Of a stretch of DNA of 64,000 nucleotides, positions 10,638 through 21,923 are shown one piece after another. Both the position numbers and the translations under genes were made by a program. The notes beneath the pieces were generated by a model. That model ran no database searches. It was not told where the DNA came from and saw only the letters and a list, made by a program, of their open reading frames with translations. Position 1 is the stretch's first letter. Every line of letters begins with the position of its first letter. The stretch is from contig OV121088.1 of assembly GCA_921293015.1 (NCBI GenBank), positions 27,813,645 to 27,877,644 on the forward strand. The letters are read 5' to 3'. The DNA comes from Phorcus lineatus (Eukaryota; Mollusca; Gastropoda; Trochida; Trochidae).

Positions 10638-13600
10638 AATACAGTTAAGTGGTACATTATTACAGACACAATACAGCAGAGCAAACCGTGCCTGGTCCAG
10701 TCAAAAGTCCAACTATCATGGTCGATTCTGCTAATAGAAACCTTTGTCATAAAATGCTGCATTTTCATAGTCAGAGCTCCTTTAAGTAACACAAACATTC
10801 GATATCAGACAAGCGTTTGAAAATGTTCAAAATGTAGCACTTACAAAATCTAAGTATATGAAGATTTTTTGGTTAACCTATCAAAAAAGGCCTGAATGTT
10901 AAACTGTTGTACAAAGCTCTCAAAAGCTGTGGAATATTTTACAACAGTAATTAAATTATGATAAGGTAGAACTATAATTTCTGTATACTGTATCATATTG
11001 TTGACAATCTTTCAATCACTCAAGATCTAACCTGCGTATAAAACTTCCGTTTCTTAAGCCACTTATCAAAACTATTGCAGCTTCAGAGTAGATATGGATA
11101 CTTCGACAGTTCTATATTATACTCATCGGCATAGAAAACTTATCAAAATTTTAATGACACTTTTAAAACAGAGAAACCCTTTAGAAGTTTGAAATAAATA
11201 AATTCTAAGAAATCAATCAAATTTCTTAACACCAAACAACTGAAATTTACTTTGACACCGCTGCTGCAATTTAACACTTTCATTAAATTCATAATCATCC
11301 AAAGCAAATATTTCAGTTTGGATACTTTTTTCACTCTAAAATCATTTATATTGTATTTTTCTAATACAACTACAAGTTAGACTAAAATCGAATGAAAACA
11401 CAGCATCAAAGACTATCTTAGCGAAAACTAGAAACGTTTCCTATCGTCTTAGTATGACTGTTGACGTAATTATCATAAACCTGCATTGACGTCGAAGGTT
11501 TTTTCCTGCCGTATAACATAACCAATTTATCAAAGTTAAGTGGTCAGTATCCGTCCATTGAGCAATTAAATATCTCTGATTCCGTCTGTCTATGGTCTCC
11601 TGGTACTTATGTACATAACACAATACCGACACTCATCATTCGACGTCGACTAAGTCACTTACAGTTAGCGTTGACGGTGGTCTAATGCAACCGGTAGCAG
11701 TCTCCGTGTAGAGAAAGTATCATTTATTTTATTGTATAAACTTGTACAATGTCCCCTTAACCTGTCTGCACTGTAAAAACCAATGCCAATTGAAATTCAG
11801 GAACTATGTTCCTGTGATAGTTCTTGTGGACGGTTGTTATTCATTTTGAGAGGTTACTCACCCTTTTGTGGTGTACAACTAACTAGGTCACACTACTCTC
11901 AGCTTTTTTTCATTTTTAGTCAATATGCATGAAAATATATTTAACAAAAGTTTACAGATACAAATTATATATTTTCAATTTGAAACAGTAACGTATACTT
12001 CAACCAACATCTTTCTAAAGCGATTATTTCAAACCATTCCAGTGATGTTGTTTTGAGTATACTTGAGATTGAAAATTGCTGATTCAAAATGAAAACCTAC
12101 CTTGGGATTTCCAAATATCTATTTTATGATGTATCCGTGGGATTTATATCTATAGGGTGTGATTTGCAAACTTTTGTTACTCCTCTCAACCAAAATGATA
12201 AAGATAGAAGGTTTGTGAATATGGATAATGTAAATTTCACATCAACTATCAATATTTGTTTATCAGATAACATTTGACGATCAACCCACAACAAAGCGAT
12301 TATGTACGATTATGTACGGTTCGCCATATGCTACTGGATTAGGCTTGCAAAGACTTGTCAATTCTATAATAATGTAAAGTTGAATAAATTGATTTTAACA
12401 TTTGAAATGAACATGAGTTCTAGAAATTTCTGCTGATTGATAACCATTATCCAAGATCTTTTATGATAATTGTTATTATATATTATTATGTAGATATTAA
12501 AATAATCAAGGATTTTTTAAAAATAGCAATAGGATAGGAACAAGAGAAAAATCTATATTGTAAACTGTCACAACGGAAACGGAAAACGTCTAAATAGTTC
12601 GCAAAGAAAAATATAGATAAAATCTTATTTTACCAAAAAATGTGTTCATTGAGGAGAACTAGAGAAACACATATAATGCATTTCAATACTTGCAAAGTAC
12701 ATATTACCATATACGTAAATAACGTGAAAGTTGAACATGATTATATAACCTTTATGTGGAAAGATAACGAAAAACGTCGTTAGTTTGTAAAACATCTGTA
12801 TTATTTACCTTTGGCAGACAGATTTATTTCATCGGTGTCGTTCGGCCAATAGTACAAATGACAAAATTTGGTAGATTTTACAATAGAGAGCTGTCATGGG
12901 CAAAGCATCAGTATAAACATTGTAACAGTTCTGTCATGTTTGTTAACAAATGTAGCCAGAGGTAGGTTAATTTTAGCGTTTAATTTTTTTAAGAAAATGG
13001 AGGAATTGAGAAATATTGTGATTTATATAGTAATAATATGGAATATATTTCATGCATATATCAACATAACTTGGTTTCATCCTCAACTTTCTCAATAATA
13101 GATTTCGAGAAAAACTGCTAAAGATGACTTATTAATTGATCGCCATGCTAGCAGACCATTATTTGTAGGGTAAAGCATTTCATTTCAGGCAGAGTATTAA
13201 GATTGGAAGAAGCGTTCCTAAAATATCAGAATGTAGGTTGAAGATTGTAAATGAAGAAAACAGTATAGAGTGAAATGATATGAAATAAGGTTTATCAAAT
13301 ACCAGGTAGAAATCTTAACCAGTTGCAGATTGAAAATACGCTATATATAATATTACTTAATTCAAATAAAGTGTGCATTTTCCCTAATATGATCAAGTAA
13401 ACATTTAAATCTAAAAATACTTTATTTCATACACAACTAGCAAGTCATTGTTAGGCATCAATTAATTTTATAAATAACTCTTTTTTTTAGCAATAAAATA
13501 GACAAACAATGATCAAAACCCCTTTCAACGTATGCCTCGAATCAAATGAAAACAGCATAGAATTCTTGTAATCGCTATTACAGTTATGATTTTGAAATAT

Positions 13601-14155
13601 CCAAAACATAACTGCGACATAAAAAAATTATCATTTTTTGGCGTCCTAAGTATTTACTTATCACTTAGCATTTCATATTTGAATTTATGAATATTGCATC
13701 AGAAAGAGTATGACTTGCCTGTCTTCATTATTTTGTCATAATAGAAATCGAAATGCATATCGACTACTCGCGACAGCAGGTGTTATAATTACCCTTTTTA
13801 CCTGCTGGTAATAAAGTCAATTTATGATAATCAACATCTATTGAATTCACAGGTTACATTGGGTCACCTAGACGAAATACATAGTATATACTAAATTCAT
13901 ATATTACATATTTAAAGATTCATCATCGTTTTACAGTATTGTAAGTAATTTATTTAACCCCATTATTGCCAAGATCCCTTTGTGTAGACAACGAGAGAGG
14001 TACGTCCGCTTAGGGTTAAAGGAAATTAAACGATTGTTGCCCAATGAGAGGACGACAACCTGTTGCCCCTATCGATTGTCGCCAAACTGTCACTTTCTTT
14101 CTTGTTAAGCCTTTCCACAAACTCGGGCTCTTCAGGTGCAAGGAGCGATAACACA
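10638..14155. other. 3.5 kb intergenic region, nothing recognised
   Basis: AT-rich sequence with only short open frames that show no protein-like composition. No clear repeats, RNA genes or splice-joined exons were recognised. The last part (about 13990-14155) is the 5' flank or leader of the GT92 gene. Confidence 0.35.
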
Positions 14156-15577
14156 ATGCCGAGATACCGTTTAATTCTCGTCGTGTTCTTCACGTGTTAT
14201 ATCATTCTTTCTTACGTTATTCTATCCCAAGTCCATCTTCCATTAGAAGGGGATGGATGGAGAGATGGACTAAAATCCACTGAGGATAGATCGCTACATT
14301 TCTCTATGGCGAACGATTCAGAGGAAAGTGTTGACTTTATCAAACGTGATTTTGACGATGCAAAGAAAACGTATAGGTGGACGAGGCGGAACGGCTTCTC
14401 TTTGCCGGGGATTGATACCTGTTTGGGGGACGACGAATATGAATCTCGATTACACCCAAGACTTGTTCGTCATTCCAGGGATATATTCCTGTATTCAGCC
14501 TACTACGACAATCGGGAGGACGTGCACTACATACGGATAATCGCCGGCGTAAGTTTGTCTAAAAAAACGGATCGGAATCTATGGTGCGTGTTTGACACTC
14601 TTTCTCATTCTGACGTCGTTGACAATTTTCAAACAAGTGTGTCCTTCTATGAAATGTGTGAGAATCATTCTAAGAAATACGGTGGGTGGATACTCTCATG
14701 CAAAGTACCAGATGCTTATGTCAATCAAGGGAGATTACCCTGCACTGTGACAGTTAAATCAAGTTTAGGAGACAGCCTATTGTCAATATTGACAACCTCC
14801 CCGTCCGGAGAAGTGCAAATTGATTTTGCCGTTTGTGTACCTCCCCTTTACGGTAAGATCCGCGCTGAGGAGTTAGTTCAATTTGTAGAACTTATGCGCC
14901 TCATGGGAGCAAACTATTTTGTTTTCTATGTCCATGAGATTAATTCGAAAGTCAAGTCAGTATTAAGATATTACCAATCGAAAGAAATAGCTTCGATTTT
15001 CAGATGGTCAACGCCTTCGGCAGTTAAAGACATATGGAACTACGGGCAACTTATCGCTGCAAATGATTGTCTCTACCGGCATATGTCAACAGCGAATTAC
15101 ATCTCTTTCTTAGACATCGATGAAGTGATCATACCACACGGTCCAGATTTGTCAACATTTCCAGACATTGTGAAAGAAGTTGAAGATAAAAGAACTACAT
15201 GTGGGATATCGTTCAAAAGCGCTTTCTTTGATATAGCTTTTCGTGAAAACAGAAACTACGAAATCGGAAATATTTCCATGTTGGACGTAACGTCACGAAG
15301 TAAATACTTCAGCGAGGATCGCAACAAGGTTATTGTTTGGCCTCGTAAAGTATTCGAGGTCGGTATTCATCATGTGAGTCGTTGCTGGCCTGACTCAAAG
15401 GAGTATGTTATGGAGGAAATGCCTATAGAAACAGCCTTTATACATCACTATAGACCCTGTATCGGGACCTGGCATACAAACTGTATCGATGGCGTAAAGG
15501 ATAGCACTCTCGTCGAGAAATATGGAGACAGATTCTTTAGACACTTTATGAAGGTTAAAAGCAAGCTATTATTGTAA
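14156..15577 (+). CDS. GT92-family (DUF23) glycosyltransferase, single exon
   Basis: 473 residues with no intron. Start: the first ATG in frame is at 14156 (MPRYRLILVVFFTCY); the frame is open for another 93 bases upstream but without an ATG. Residues about 5-26 are a hydrophobic signal anchor after a short basic start, giving a type II Golgi topology. The catalytic part begins near residue 224 (FAVCVPPLYGK), runs through VELMRLMGANYFVFYVHE, and carries the DXD-like metal/nucleotide-sugar motif SFLDIDEVIIP (D320-I-D322-E). It continues with TCGISFKSAFFD and KVFEVGIHHV, as expected for GT92. Characterised members such as C. elegans GALT-1 add galactose to core fucose of N-glycans; the substrate here is unknown. 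Such intronless genes are often members of expanded families. A TA microsatellite and a Penelope-like element follow. Confidence 0.87.
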   Translation: MPRYRLILVVFFTCYIILSYVILSQVHLPLEGDGWRDGLKSTEDRSLHFSMANDSEESVDFIKRDFDDAKKTYRWTRRNGFSLPGIDTCLGDDEYESRLHPRLVRHSRDIFLYSAYYDNREDVHYIRIIAGVSLSKKTDRNLWCVFDTLSHSDVVDNFQTSVSFYEMCENHSKKYGGWILSCKVPDAYVNQGRLPCTVTVKSSLGDSLLSILTTSPSGEVQIDFAVCVPPLYGKIRAEELVQFVELMRLMGANYFVFYVHEINSKVKSVLRYYQSKEIASIFRWSTPSAVKDIWNYGQLIAANDCLYRHMSTANYISFLDIDEVIIPHGPDLSTFPDIVKEVEDKRTTCGISFKSAFFDIAFRENRNYEIGNISMLDVTSRSKYFSEDRNKVIVWPRKVFEVGIHHVSRCWPDSKEYVMEEMPIETAFIHHYRPCIGTWHTNCIDGVKDSTLVEKYGDRFFRHFMKVKSKLLL

Positions 15578-15655
15578 TGAAATACAATAATAATTTATTC
15601 ATATATTACTTTATTTTAAGTCATTTTGACACCATGCGCTTATAATTTTCGTTAA

Positions 15656-15657
<2 letters not shown>

Positions 15658-15740
<83 letters not shown>
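15658..15740. repeat. (TA)n microsatellite
   Basis: About 80 bp of nearly pure TA dinucleotides with one G interruption, just downstream of the GT92 gene. Confidence 0.95.
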
Positions 15741-15742
<2 letters not shown>

Positions 15743-15810
15743 CACAAAAAAACTTCTTCATAGTTCAAGTAATAAATAGATAAAAAACAAGTCTGGAAAT
15801 GATTTAAATC

Positions 15811-15850
15811 CCCGACCGGTTTCACACTATTCAGTGATCATCATGGGGTC
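15811..15850 (-). ncRNA. Hammerhead-ribozyme-like motif of a Penelope-like element
   Basis: On the minus strand the order is ATGATGA, then TCACT-GAA-TAGTG, which pairs as a short stem II, then GAAAC and CGGTC. This resembles the type I hammerhead core (CUGAUGA, stem II, GAAA, stem III, cleavage triplet). It lies in sense orientation downstream of the Penelope-like GIY-YIG frame, where hammerhead motifs are known in such elements. The first core base is A rather than C and stem III is not obvious, so activity is uncertain. Confidence 0.4.
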
Positions 15851-15994
15851 TTTATGACGTTGCCTACTATGACGTCACAGAACAAGGGGCGCATAACTCT
15901 TGACAATCGATGCGTACCCACAGATTGGTGACGTCATTACTTTACATCAATCACATATAATAATACTAACAGCAGTTTTTAGATATGGACAAAG

Positions 15995-16564
15995 TTAGGT
16001 GACATTAATTGCATTTAATTGTGGCTTGAAAAGTTTAATGAAATAATGTTCTTTCATCTTTCTCTTTTCATCACTGTTCGACATGACTTTGTAGAAGGGG
16101 AATATTTTAAAATTATTCCCGGCGCATCTTTCTATATGTTCACTCAGTGGAATGTAGCGGTAGGACGGGTCCCTGATTTGCTGCCTATGGACCCTCACTC
16201 TTGATCTAAGTGTGTCCCCCGTTTGTCCTATGTAATCTTCGCCACAACCACCGCATTTGATAACATATATTAAATTTTGTGATGCGCATGTCATGTTTTC
16301 CCGTACGCGGAATATGTGGCCACTTTTGAAGTTATATTCTTTCCCTTCTAATAAGTACGGGCAAGTGCCACAATTTGGTCTTCCACACTTGCTTATTGAT
16401 TTGTCAATTTGGCTTGACTGATCAAATTTAGCTTTGCTTATTATTTGTTTAATATTTCGGCTTTGCCGTTTACTCTTTATAAGTTGTACATGTGAAAGTT
16501 TATCTTTTAAGGTATCACAATTTTGTAGGGGGGTATAAAATATATATATATATATACTGGTCAA
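15995..16564 (-). mobile_element. Penelope-like element, C-terminal GIY-YIG endonuclease fragment
   Basis: The open frame ends at 15995 and encodes the tail of a Penelope-like retroelement protein. From about residue 60 it reads KCGRPNCGTC (a Cys-rich linker), then YNFKSGHIFRVRENMTCAS, then the endonuclease core NLIYVIKCGGCGEDYIGQTG with the split GIY..YIG pattern, followed by LRSRVRVHRQQI and HIERCAG. The linker plus GIY-YIG arrangement is diagnostic for the family. The reverse-transcriptase part is missing, so the copy is 5'-truncated; the first dozen residues of the frame come from a TA-rich junction at 16540-16560 and are not element protein. The frame itself has no stops, suggesting a fairly recent insertion. 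Confidence 0.82.
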
Positions 16565-18700
16565 TATAAAAGTTATATCTAAAACATGTCCAACCTTTGT
16601 GATTTATATTGTAATATCATTTACAAAATTAACATTAACACACGATAAAGTGGAGAAAGGTCACAAAAAAAGTTATTATTTCACAGATGTGAAATTGTCG
16701 TTTGACTATTTATAACTGTCTTTTTTATTATTTTTTACAGCATGCGATTGTTTCCAATACACTGAATTATAAAATACCTGATACTTTAATCAAATCGACG
16801 ATATCATGTGTACCATATGTTTTTTAAATGAATAAATAGATATGTACTTATCAATATCAAACGTCGGTTACTAAAAAAAACCGCTTACCTTTCAGATAGT
16901 TTGTAAATATCATTGACATTCAAGAACTTTTATCAGATGAACACTTAACTAAAAGATTATCTTATACTGTATACATAGAAAATAGGGTGTATATAACATT
17001 ATATTGTGTGTTGTGTGCTTGGTCAATGATTCAATGATGCGTATAGAAATAATCTAAACACAATGTCCATATGTATACACCATTCTTCCGTTGGGACACA
17101 TTTTTATCGGCTCTTCCTTCTTCCTTCCTTTAAAAAGCGCCAGTGCTTTTTCATTTTCAGATCCCCAGTTCTTTATTTTAAAGAAACCTAAGACGTTTTT
17201 GGAGACCCGGCGCTTTTAAATTTACTAAAAAATACAAATTTTAAAAAAGTTTTTTCAATGGTATTTTATTTGAAAAGGTCGTAGTAAACATTTGGCACAC
17301 GCTCCATTCATAGGAGATACCGCACCTTTTTTTATCTGATTGTTGATACCTGGTTGTTTCATTGGTTGTTCAAAGTTAAGAAATCACGATTTCAAATTAA
17401 TTTTTTAACCCAAACCGAATTCTACACGACATCATACCACTGCTAAATACCATATTTAAGTATATGTTTTTAAGTTTTTAAGTTTTAAGTATTTTATATG
17501 TAAGTATTCAATGAAACACCAACCTAAAACGTAATTGTAAATAACAATCTAAAAAAATCTTAATTAAACAATTATTGAATTATGTATGTACATATGGAAA
17601 TAAACATTTGGATTATATCTGTAAGCATGAAAATAAACACAACATGATATGCAATATTTTATATACATATTTTATATTTTTCTTAAATATTGTTTAAACA
17701 CTATTGAGATGTGTCTGTTTTTGAGAGAAAATTTAAGCATTTTCTACTAAGTGAATAAGGAAACTGTTTGTATGTCATTCTAGGAATTAACAATGTAACA
17801 AATTTTTTTAAATTGTGTTTGAAAAAATGCCGACGTTTTGGTTTAGATTTTTATACTATTTTCTGAATCATAAACATTATATTCTATTATCTTGTGTGAA
17901 ATGGATGTATTATTAACAATAATTTTTAATTTTTGAAAAATATAAAACTGATTTAAGTGATAAAAATCCCTTTATTCTTGAACAATGAAAGTCTGTTTAC
18001 ATATCTTTTAATATACCTAAGAAATACACATAACTAAACTAAAGCTTATGACAGAAAACAACGCTTGGTGTACTGTTGCGTGTACGAAACAAGATGTTCT
18101 GTAGTTAGCGTCTGATTCTATATGATGTTGGAATGTATATCATATAAGTAACGTTTTCTATGTTTGATAAGCTTATGATAGTCGTAGCCAATAACTGTTA
18201 TTTATTGTCTTTGAATAGGAAATGGAAGGGAAGTGATACTATTATATCCAACAATGATGAGATCCTGTGCTGAATTAATGCTTGTGCTTCAAAATTGTTA
18301 TGTTTTTCAAGTTTTTATGTAAACTATGCTATATTTAATATAGGTATTCAAATGAAAAAAACAACAGATTCTTTAGCAGAAAATAAAAATGACATTTTGT
18401 ATCAACCTTGAATAAAAAGGTAAATTTGTAAAAACAATTGTGTACGGCTTTATAAAATTGATAAAAAAAATTGATAATGTCTACATTTGTACAAATTTTA
18501 AAGAAAACTCTCAGCACGCGTTTGATAAGCTCCATAGCACGCATTTCCAAGCTCAATGGGCTATTTTATGGCGTATGGGGGCTTTTGCACGCTCTTAAGC
18601 TTTCTATTGATGCACTAAAACTTATCATTAATCTTTACAATTGATCTCTGCAGTCACTGACTCAAACTAAAAGGCTGCCGAAGTCACAAAGAGATTTCCA
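16565..18700. other. 2.1 kb intergenic region, nothing firm
   Basis: AT-rich. A short inverted pair (TTTAAAAAGCGCC near 17130 against GGCGCTTTTAAAT near 17210) is the only structure seen, and it is too short to name. Confidence 0.3.
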
Positions 18701-18728
18701 AAATCGCAAATGTGAGTTGTAACTAAGA

Positions 18729-19080
18729 CTGGACGTTTCTCCCACATAGCTGTGTTCACAGTTACAGTCTATTTTGTACATAACCCCTATGTGGGAGAAA
18801 CGTCCAGACCTATGAACACTCGAGTAAAAGAACACCAAACATCAGTAAGAAACTTAGACAGCAAATGAGCCATTTCTGACCATATCAAAGACCATACCAA
18901 TCATCGAAGACAATGGTCAGAAACCATCCTGCCTTGTCACCAATCGACATGATTACCGTCTTCGCAAGTTCAGAGAAGCGGTGGAAATAAAACGGATTAA
19001 GCCATCAATTAATTGTGATCAAGGTTACTACATCCCGTCGGCCGAAGACCTTCTCCTCAATTCACTAACTGTAAAAACAC
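18729..19080 (+). mobile_element. Penelope-like element remnant, frameshifted, with inverted 5' piece
   Basis: From about 18784 the plus strand encodes NPYVGETSRPMNTRVKEHQT, the downstream half of a GIY-YIG domain. A stop follows after NLDSK, then AISDHIKDHTNH. The homology resumes in another frame (YRLRKFREAVEIKRIKPSIN, then GYYIPS) to about 19065. At the 5' edge a 21-bp segment (18729-18749) is the exact reverse complement of 18787-18807, so the truncated copy carries an inverted piece of itself. That structure is common at Penelope-like insertions. The coding part is dead (one stop, one frameshift). Confidence 0.75.
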
Positions 19081-19441
19081 ACCCTACTTGCCTCTATTAC
19101 CTGTACATTATTATTTATTATTTATACTTCTAACTCTAATGTCCCGTTTTAAAAGCAGAAGTACTGTCTATATACATACATATTTATATATTATAATTGT
19201 ACAAGTATCTCATAACTCTTTTAGAGTGGCACATATATATTTCGTAAAGTTATGTAAATTTACAGTTTATTTGTGGTGAAACTCTAATAAACTATCTGTC
19301 TGCCCATACAGCTTTGTACATCACTAGCTTCTTATCCTCCATCTCTGTTGTAATTGCATTTGCTCTTCTTGTCAATTTGTTTTCTCTTCTAAATTTTAAC
19401 ATGTACTTATATGCTCACATCTCACCACGTTGTTACCATTG

Positions 19442-19478
19442 CTTGAGAACGACACAAGAATCTGTGTCGAAACGTCGC
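19442..19478 (+). other. Degenerate hammerhead-like motif at the 3' side of the Penelope remnant
   Basis: The order CTTGAGAA, then CGACAC-loop-GTGTCG (a perfect 6-bp stem), then AAACGTCG is reminiscent of the hammerhead-derived motif that ends Penelope-like elements. The CUGAUGA box is not intact. It has the same orientation as the coding remnant at 18.8-19.1 kb. Confidence 0.35.
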
Positions 19479-19479
19479 A

Positions 19480-20365
19480 TGTAATGAATAAAGAAGTGGT
19501 TATCAATATATTCCTTGTCATTAGCTAGATCGCTTAGTCTGATGGTGTTGAGAGTGAAAAGAGGAACGCTGTTGGTCCTTACATCAGAGTAATAATGTGT
19601 GAGGCGCTTTGAGCATGCCCTTTGTGGTTTAGAGTTCAGCGCGTTTTAAGCATCCTCATTACAAATATGACGACATTTGGGGTAGAAAATCTGCTTTCCA
19701 TGGGCAAATGTCATTTATCATCTAATTTTCATCATCTTTTGCTCAGTTGATGATATATATATGGTATATGTCGAGGTAAGACAGATATCTTATACAAATT
19801 GTTTCTCAAAGAGAAAACAGATGTTCTATATATTCTATGACAAATGAAAAACCTTTGATGCGTTCAATATAGACATTTCTGTTTCTGTTAAACCGCAGTA
19901 AGTCGAGATGCACCTTTAACGTACATGTAGCACAGCGAAGCATATAACAACGTATGATAAATATAATTGGACGAAAACCTTACAGAAAATCTTTATTGTG
20001 GGCAAGAAATACTTATTTGTCCATATGGTGTACTATATAAACAACATCTGCGTATGACATGTTCTGACATACGAGATGTGAAATGCTGTTCTTTGCACAC
20101 CTATTTAAAATAAAGCATTGTCTGCATTTGATGTTTTTGTAAACGTTGGCTTTTTGTTCAAAGATAGTTAATTATATATGACTCAATCGTTCTTGAGAAA
20201 ATTGATCTTTGAAGAGCTTATATTTCTAAACAGCTCAGAAGACTATATTCAATTATCTTGCATCAATAAATGATATAGTTACATAAATGTAAACATTTTA
20301 AGACGAGAACGCTATTTGTGATTCGTTCAAGCAAAATGTAGAGCAACTGTCGATTCATCAGTATA
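19480..20365. other. Intergenic, nothing recognised
   Basis: AT-rich with no coding or repeat signature seen. Confidence 0.3.
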
Positions 20366-20755
20366 CAGCTGCATACCAAAGGTTTGTTCACATAACACCG
20401 ACTCGTTGTGCAAACATCATGTAATTTGGGTTTTGTGTGGACTTCAATAAAATAAGTTCCACAAAACTGACAATGAATGACCTATTGTCCATGTGTAAAA
20501 TAGCGATTCTTTAAGTTATTTTGGGATGTTCGTGTCTATAATTCGAATTTATGCATAATGAAATAGACAGAAGGGGTCATAAGTTTATTTTCGAAATTCT
20601 GATATCCTGTAAGTTCGATTTAAATAGTCCAGTTCCGATCTCTGAGAAGAAAATCAGCACAATCACATTATCCGTTTCTTTTCCCGTAATTCTATGAAGC
20701 ATCAAAGACATCCCAAATTACATTATTTTTGCACTAGATTACGCAGGTATGCAAC
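20366..20755. mobile_element. MITE family 1, copy lacking its right end
   Basis: The left end is intact (TA followed by CAGCTGCATACCAAAGGTTT, then GTGCAAACATCATGTAATTT). Inner sequence follows the 35.6-kb copy, but the right terminus is lost after the TTTGCACTAGATTACGCAGG segment. Confidence 0.7.
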
Positions 20756-21578
20756 ATATTAACACCATCTAGAACAGCATCTCCGAGCAGCATGTACACG
20801 TTTACAACACCTCGAACACCGTAATCACACCAGCTGCCTTACATATTTATCTCATCCTTACCAGCATATTCGCCATTAGAGATCACCATATTCACACATT
20901 CGTATATATAGAGAATACTAAACGACGTCACGTTCAATAACATTTTTATTACACGAGTTAATGGTTCGGTATTTAACGGGCGAAAGCATAGTCACATTGT
21001 TAAGAGTAGATTATTCACACATAGCTAGCATCATTGTTTTCCCTTGGAGAGCAGCATATTCACATCTATCGAAGAGCACATTCACGCAAAGCCCAGCAGT
21101 TTATTTATACCAATAGGTGCATCTAGTATGTGCACGAGCTGTATATCATACCACCGCGAGGAGCAAATGCATACCATAAGTACTTTCTAAGACATGACGG
21201 CATAGGGAATAAGATTTATGCATCGGAGAAATATGTGAATGCATATAAGTAATGGAGATAAGATGATTGTATTTACTCTTGTGACATTCTAAAACAAACG
21301 TAACATTTAAGGTATAAAAACAATAAATCGTGTCTTTTGTGACATTTTGAAAGCAATAAGCCGTTGTTGTGGATTAAAGGTCAACTAACAGTAACACTTT
21401 GTGGGCATAGGTCAACATAAAAGGCAACAAAGTCAGCTTGCAAAATCCTTGAAAGCGAGTAGAACATCTTGTAGATAAACAATGTCCCCAAACCTCCCCT
21501 TAACTAATTTTGGAACGCAGTAAAACGCGATTCAATCAAAATAGAGTGGCTAAAACAGACTGAAAGGCGTTTTTATGT
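20756..21578. other. Intergenic, nothing recognised
   Basis: No gene or repeat recognised before the coding-like stretch at 21579. Confidence 0.3.
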
Positions 21579-21803
21579 TTAGACTTCGTATATCCATTGT
21601 GGCTGGCCATCGACACACTTGTGTTGGCTTATTAAGAGCCCGTCTTCATGCAGTCGGTCAAAGTCTGCCCCAGCCTTCTCCCTAACACCATGAGACAACT
21701 CATTTCCTTCCACTTCTGCATCGTTATACAACTCTTCTAATTTTACTTGAACATTTCTAAATCGAGGAGAGCCCGCGTTACTTAGCCAGCAATATTGAGT
21801 TAC
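21579..21803 (-). pseudogene. Unrecognised coding-like open stretch without a start codon
   Basis: A 74-codon open frame on the minus strand with strongly protein-like composition, for example SNAGSPRFRNVQVKLEELYN and later LHEDGLLISQHKC, ending QPQWIYEV before a TAA at 21579. It contains no ATG. Two in-frame TGA codons (21804-21809) separate it from an upstream ATG at 21833 (MAVTLAVS). It may be a terminal exon whose acceptor lies nearby, or the 3' end of a retrocopy. I do not recognise the family. It lies just upstream of, and opposite to, the serine protease first exon. Confidence 0.4.
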
Positions 21804-21923
21804 TCATCAGCTAACGGCAAGAGTCACAGCCATCTTCCTCGCTTGTCTCTCAGTGTCTCTCTGTGTCCCTCCCTGTCTCTCGCTCTGTATCCTCTGTGGT
21901 CTCCTGCCTCTACACAAGCAAAC

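Noticed and set aside
14063-14155. Extension of the GT92 frame upstream of the ATG
   Set aside because: The frame is open but would begin at TTG. The ATG at 14156 directly precedes the signal anchor, which is what this family needs.
17129-17222. Short inverted pair around AAAAGCGCC
   Set aside because: About 12 bp of pairing only, too little to support a transposable element without other copies.
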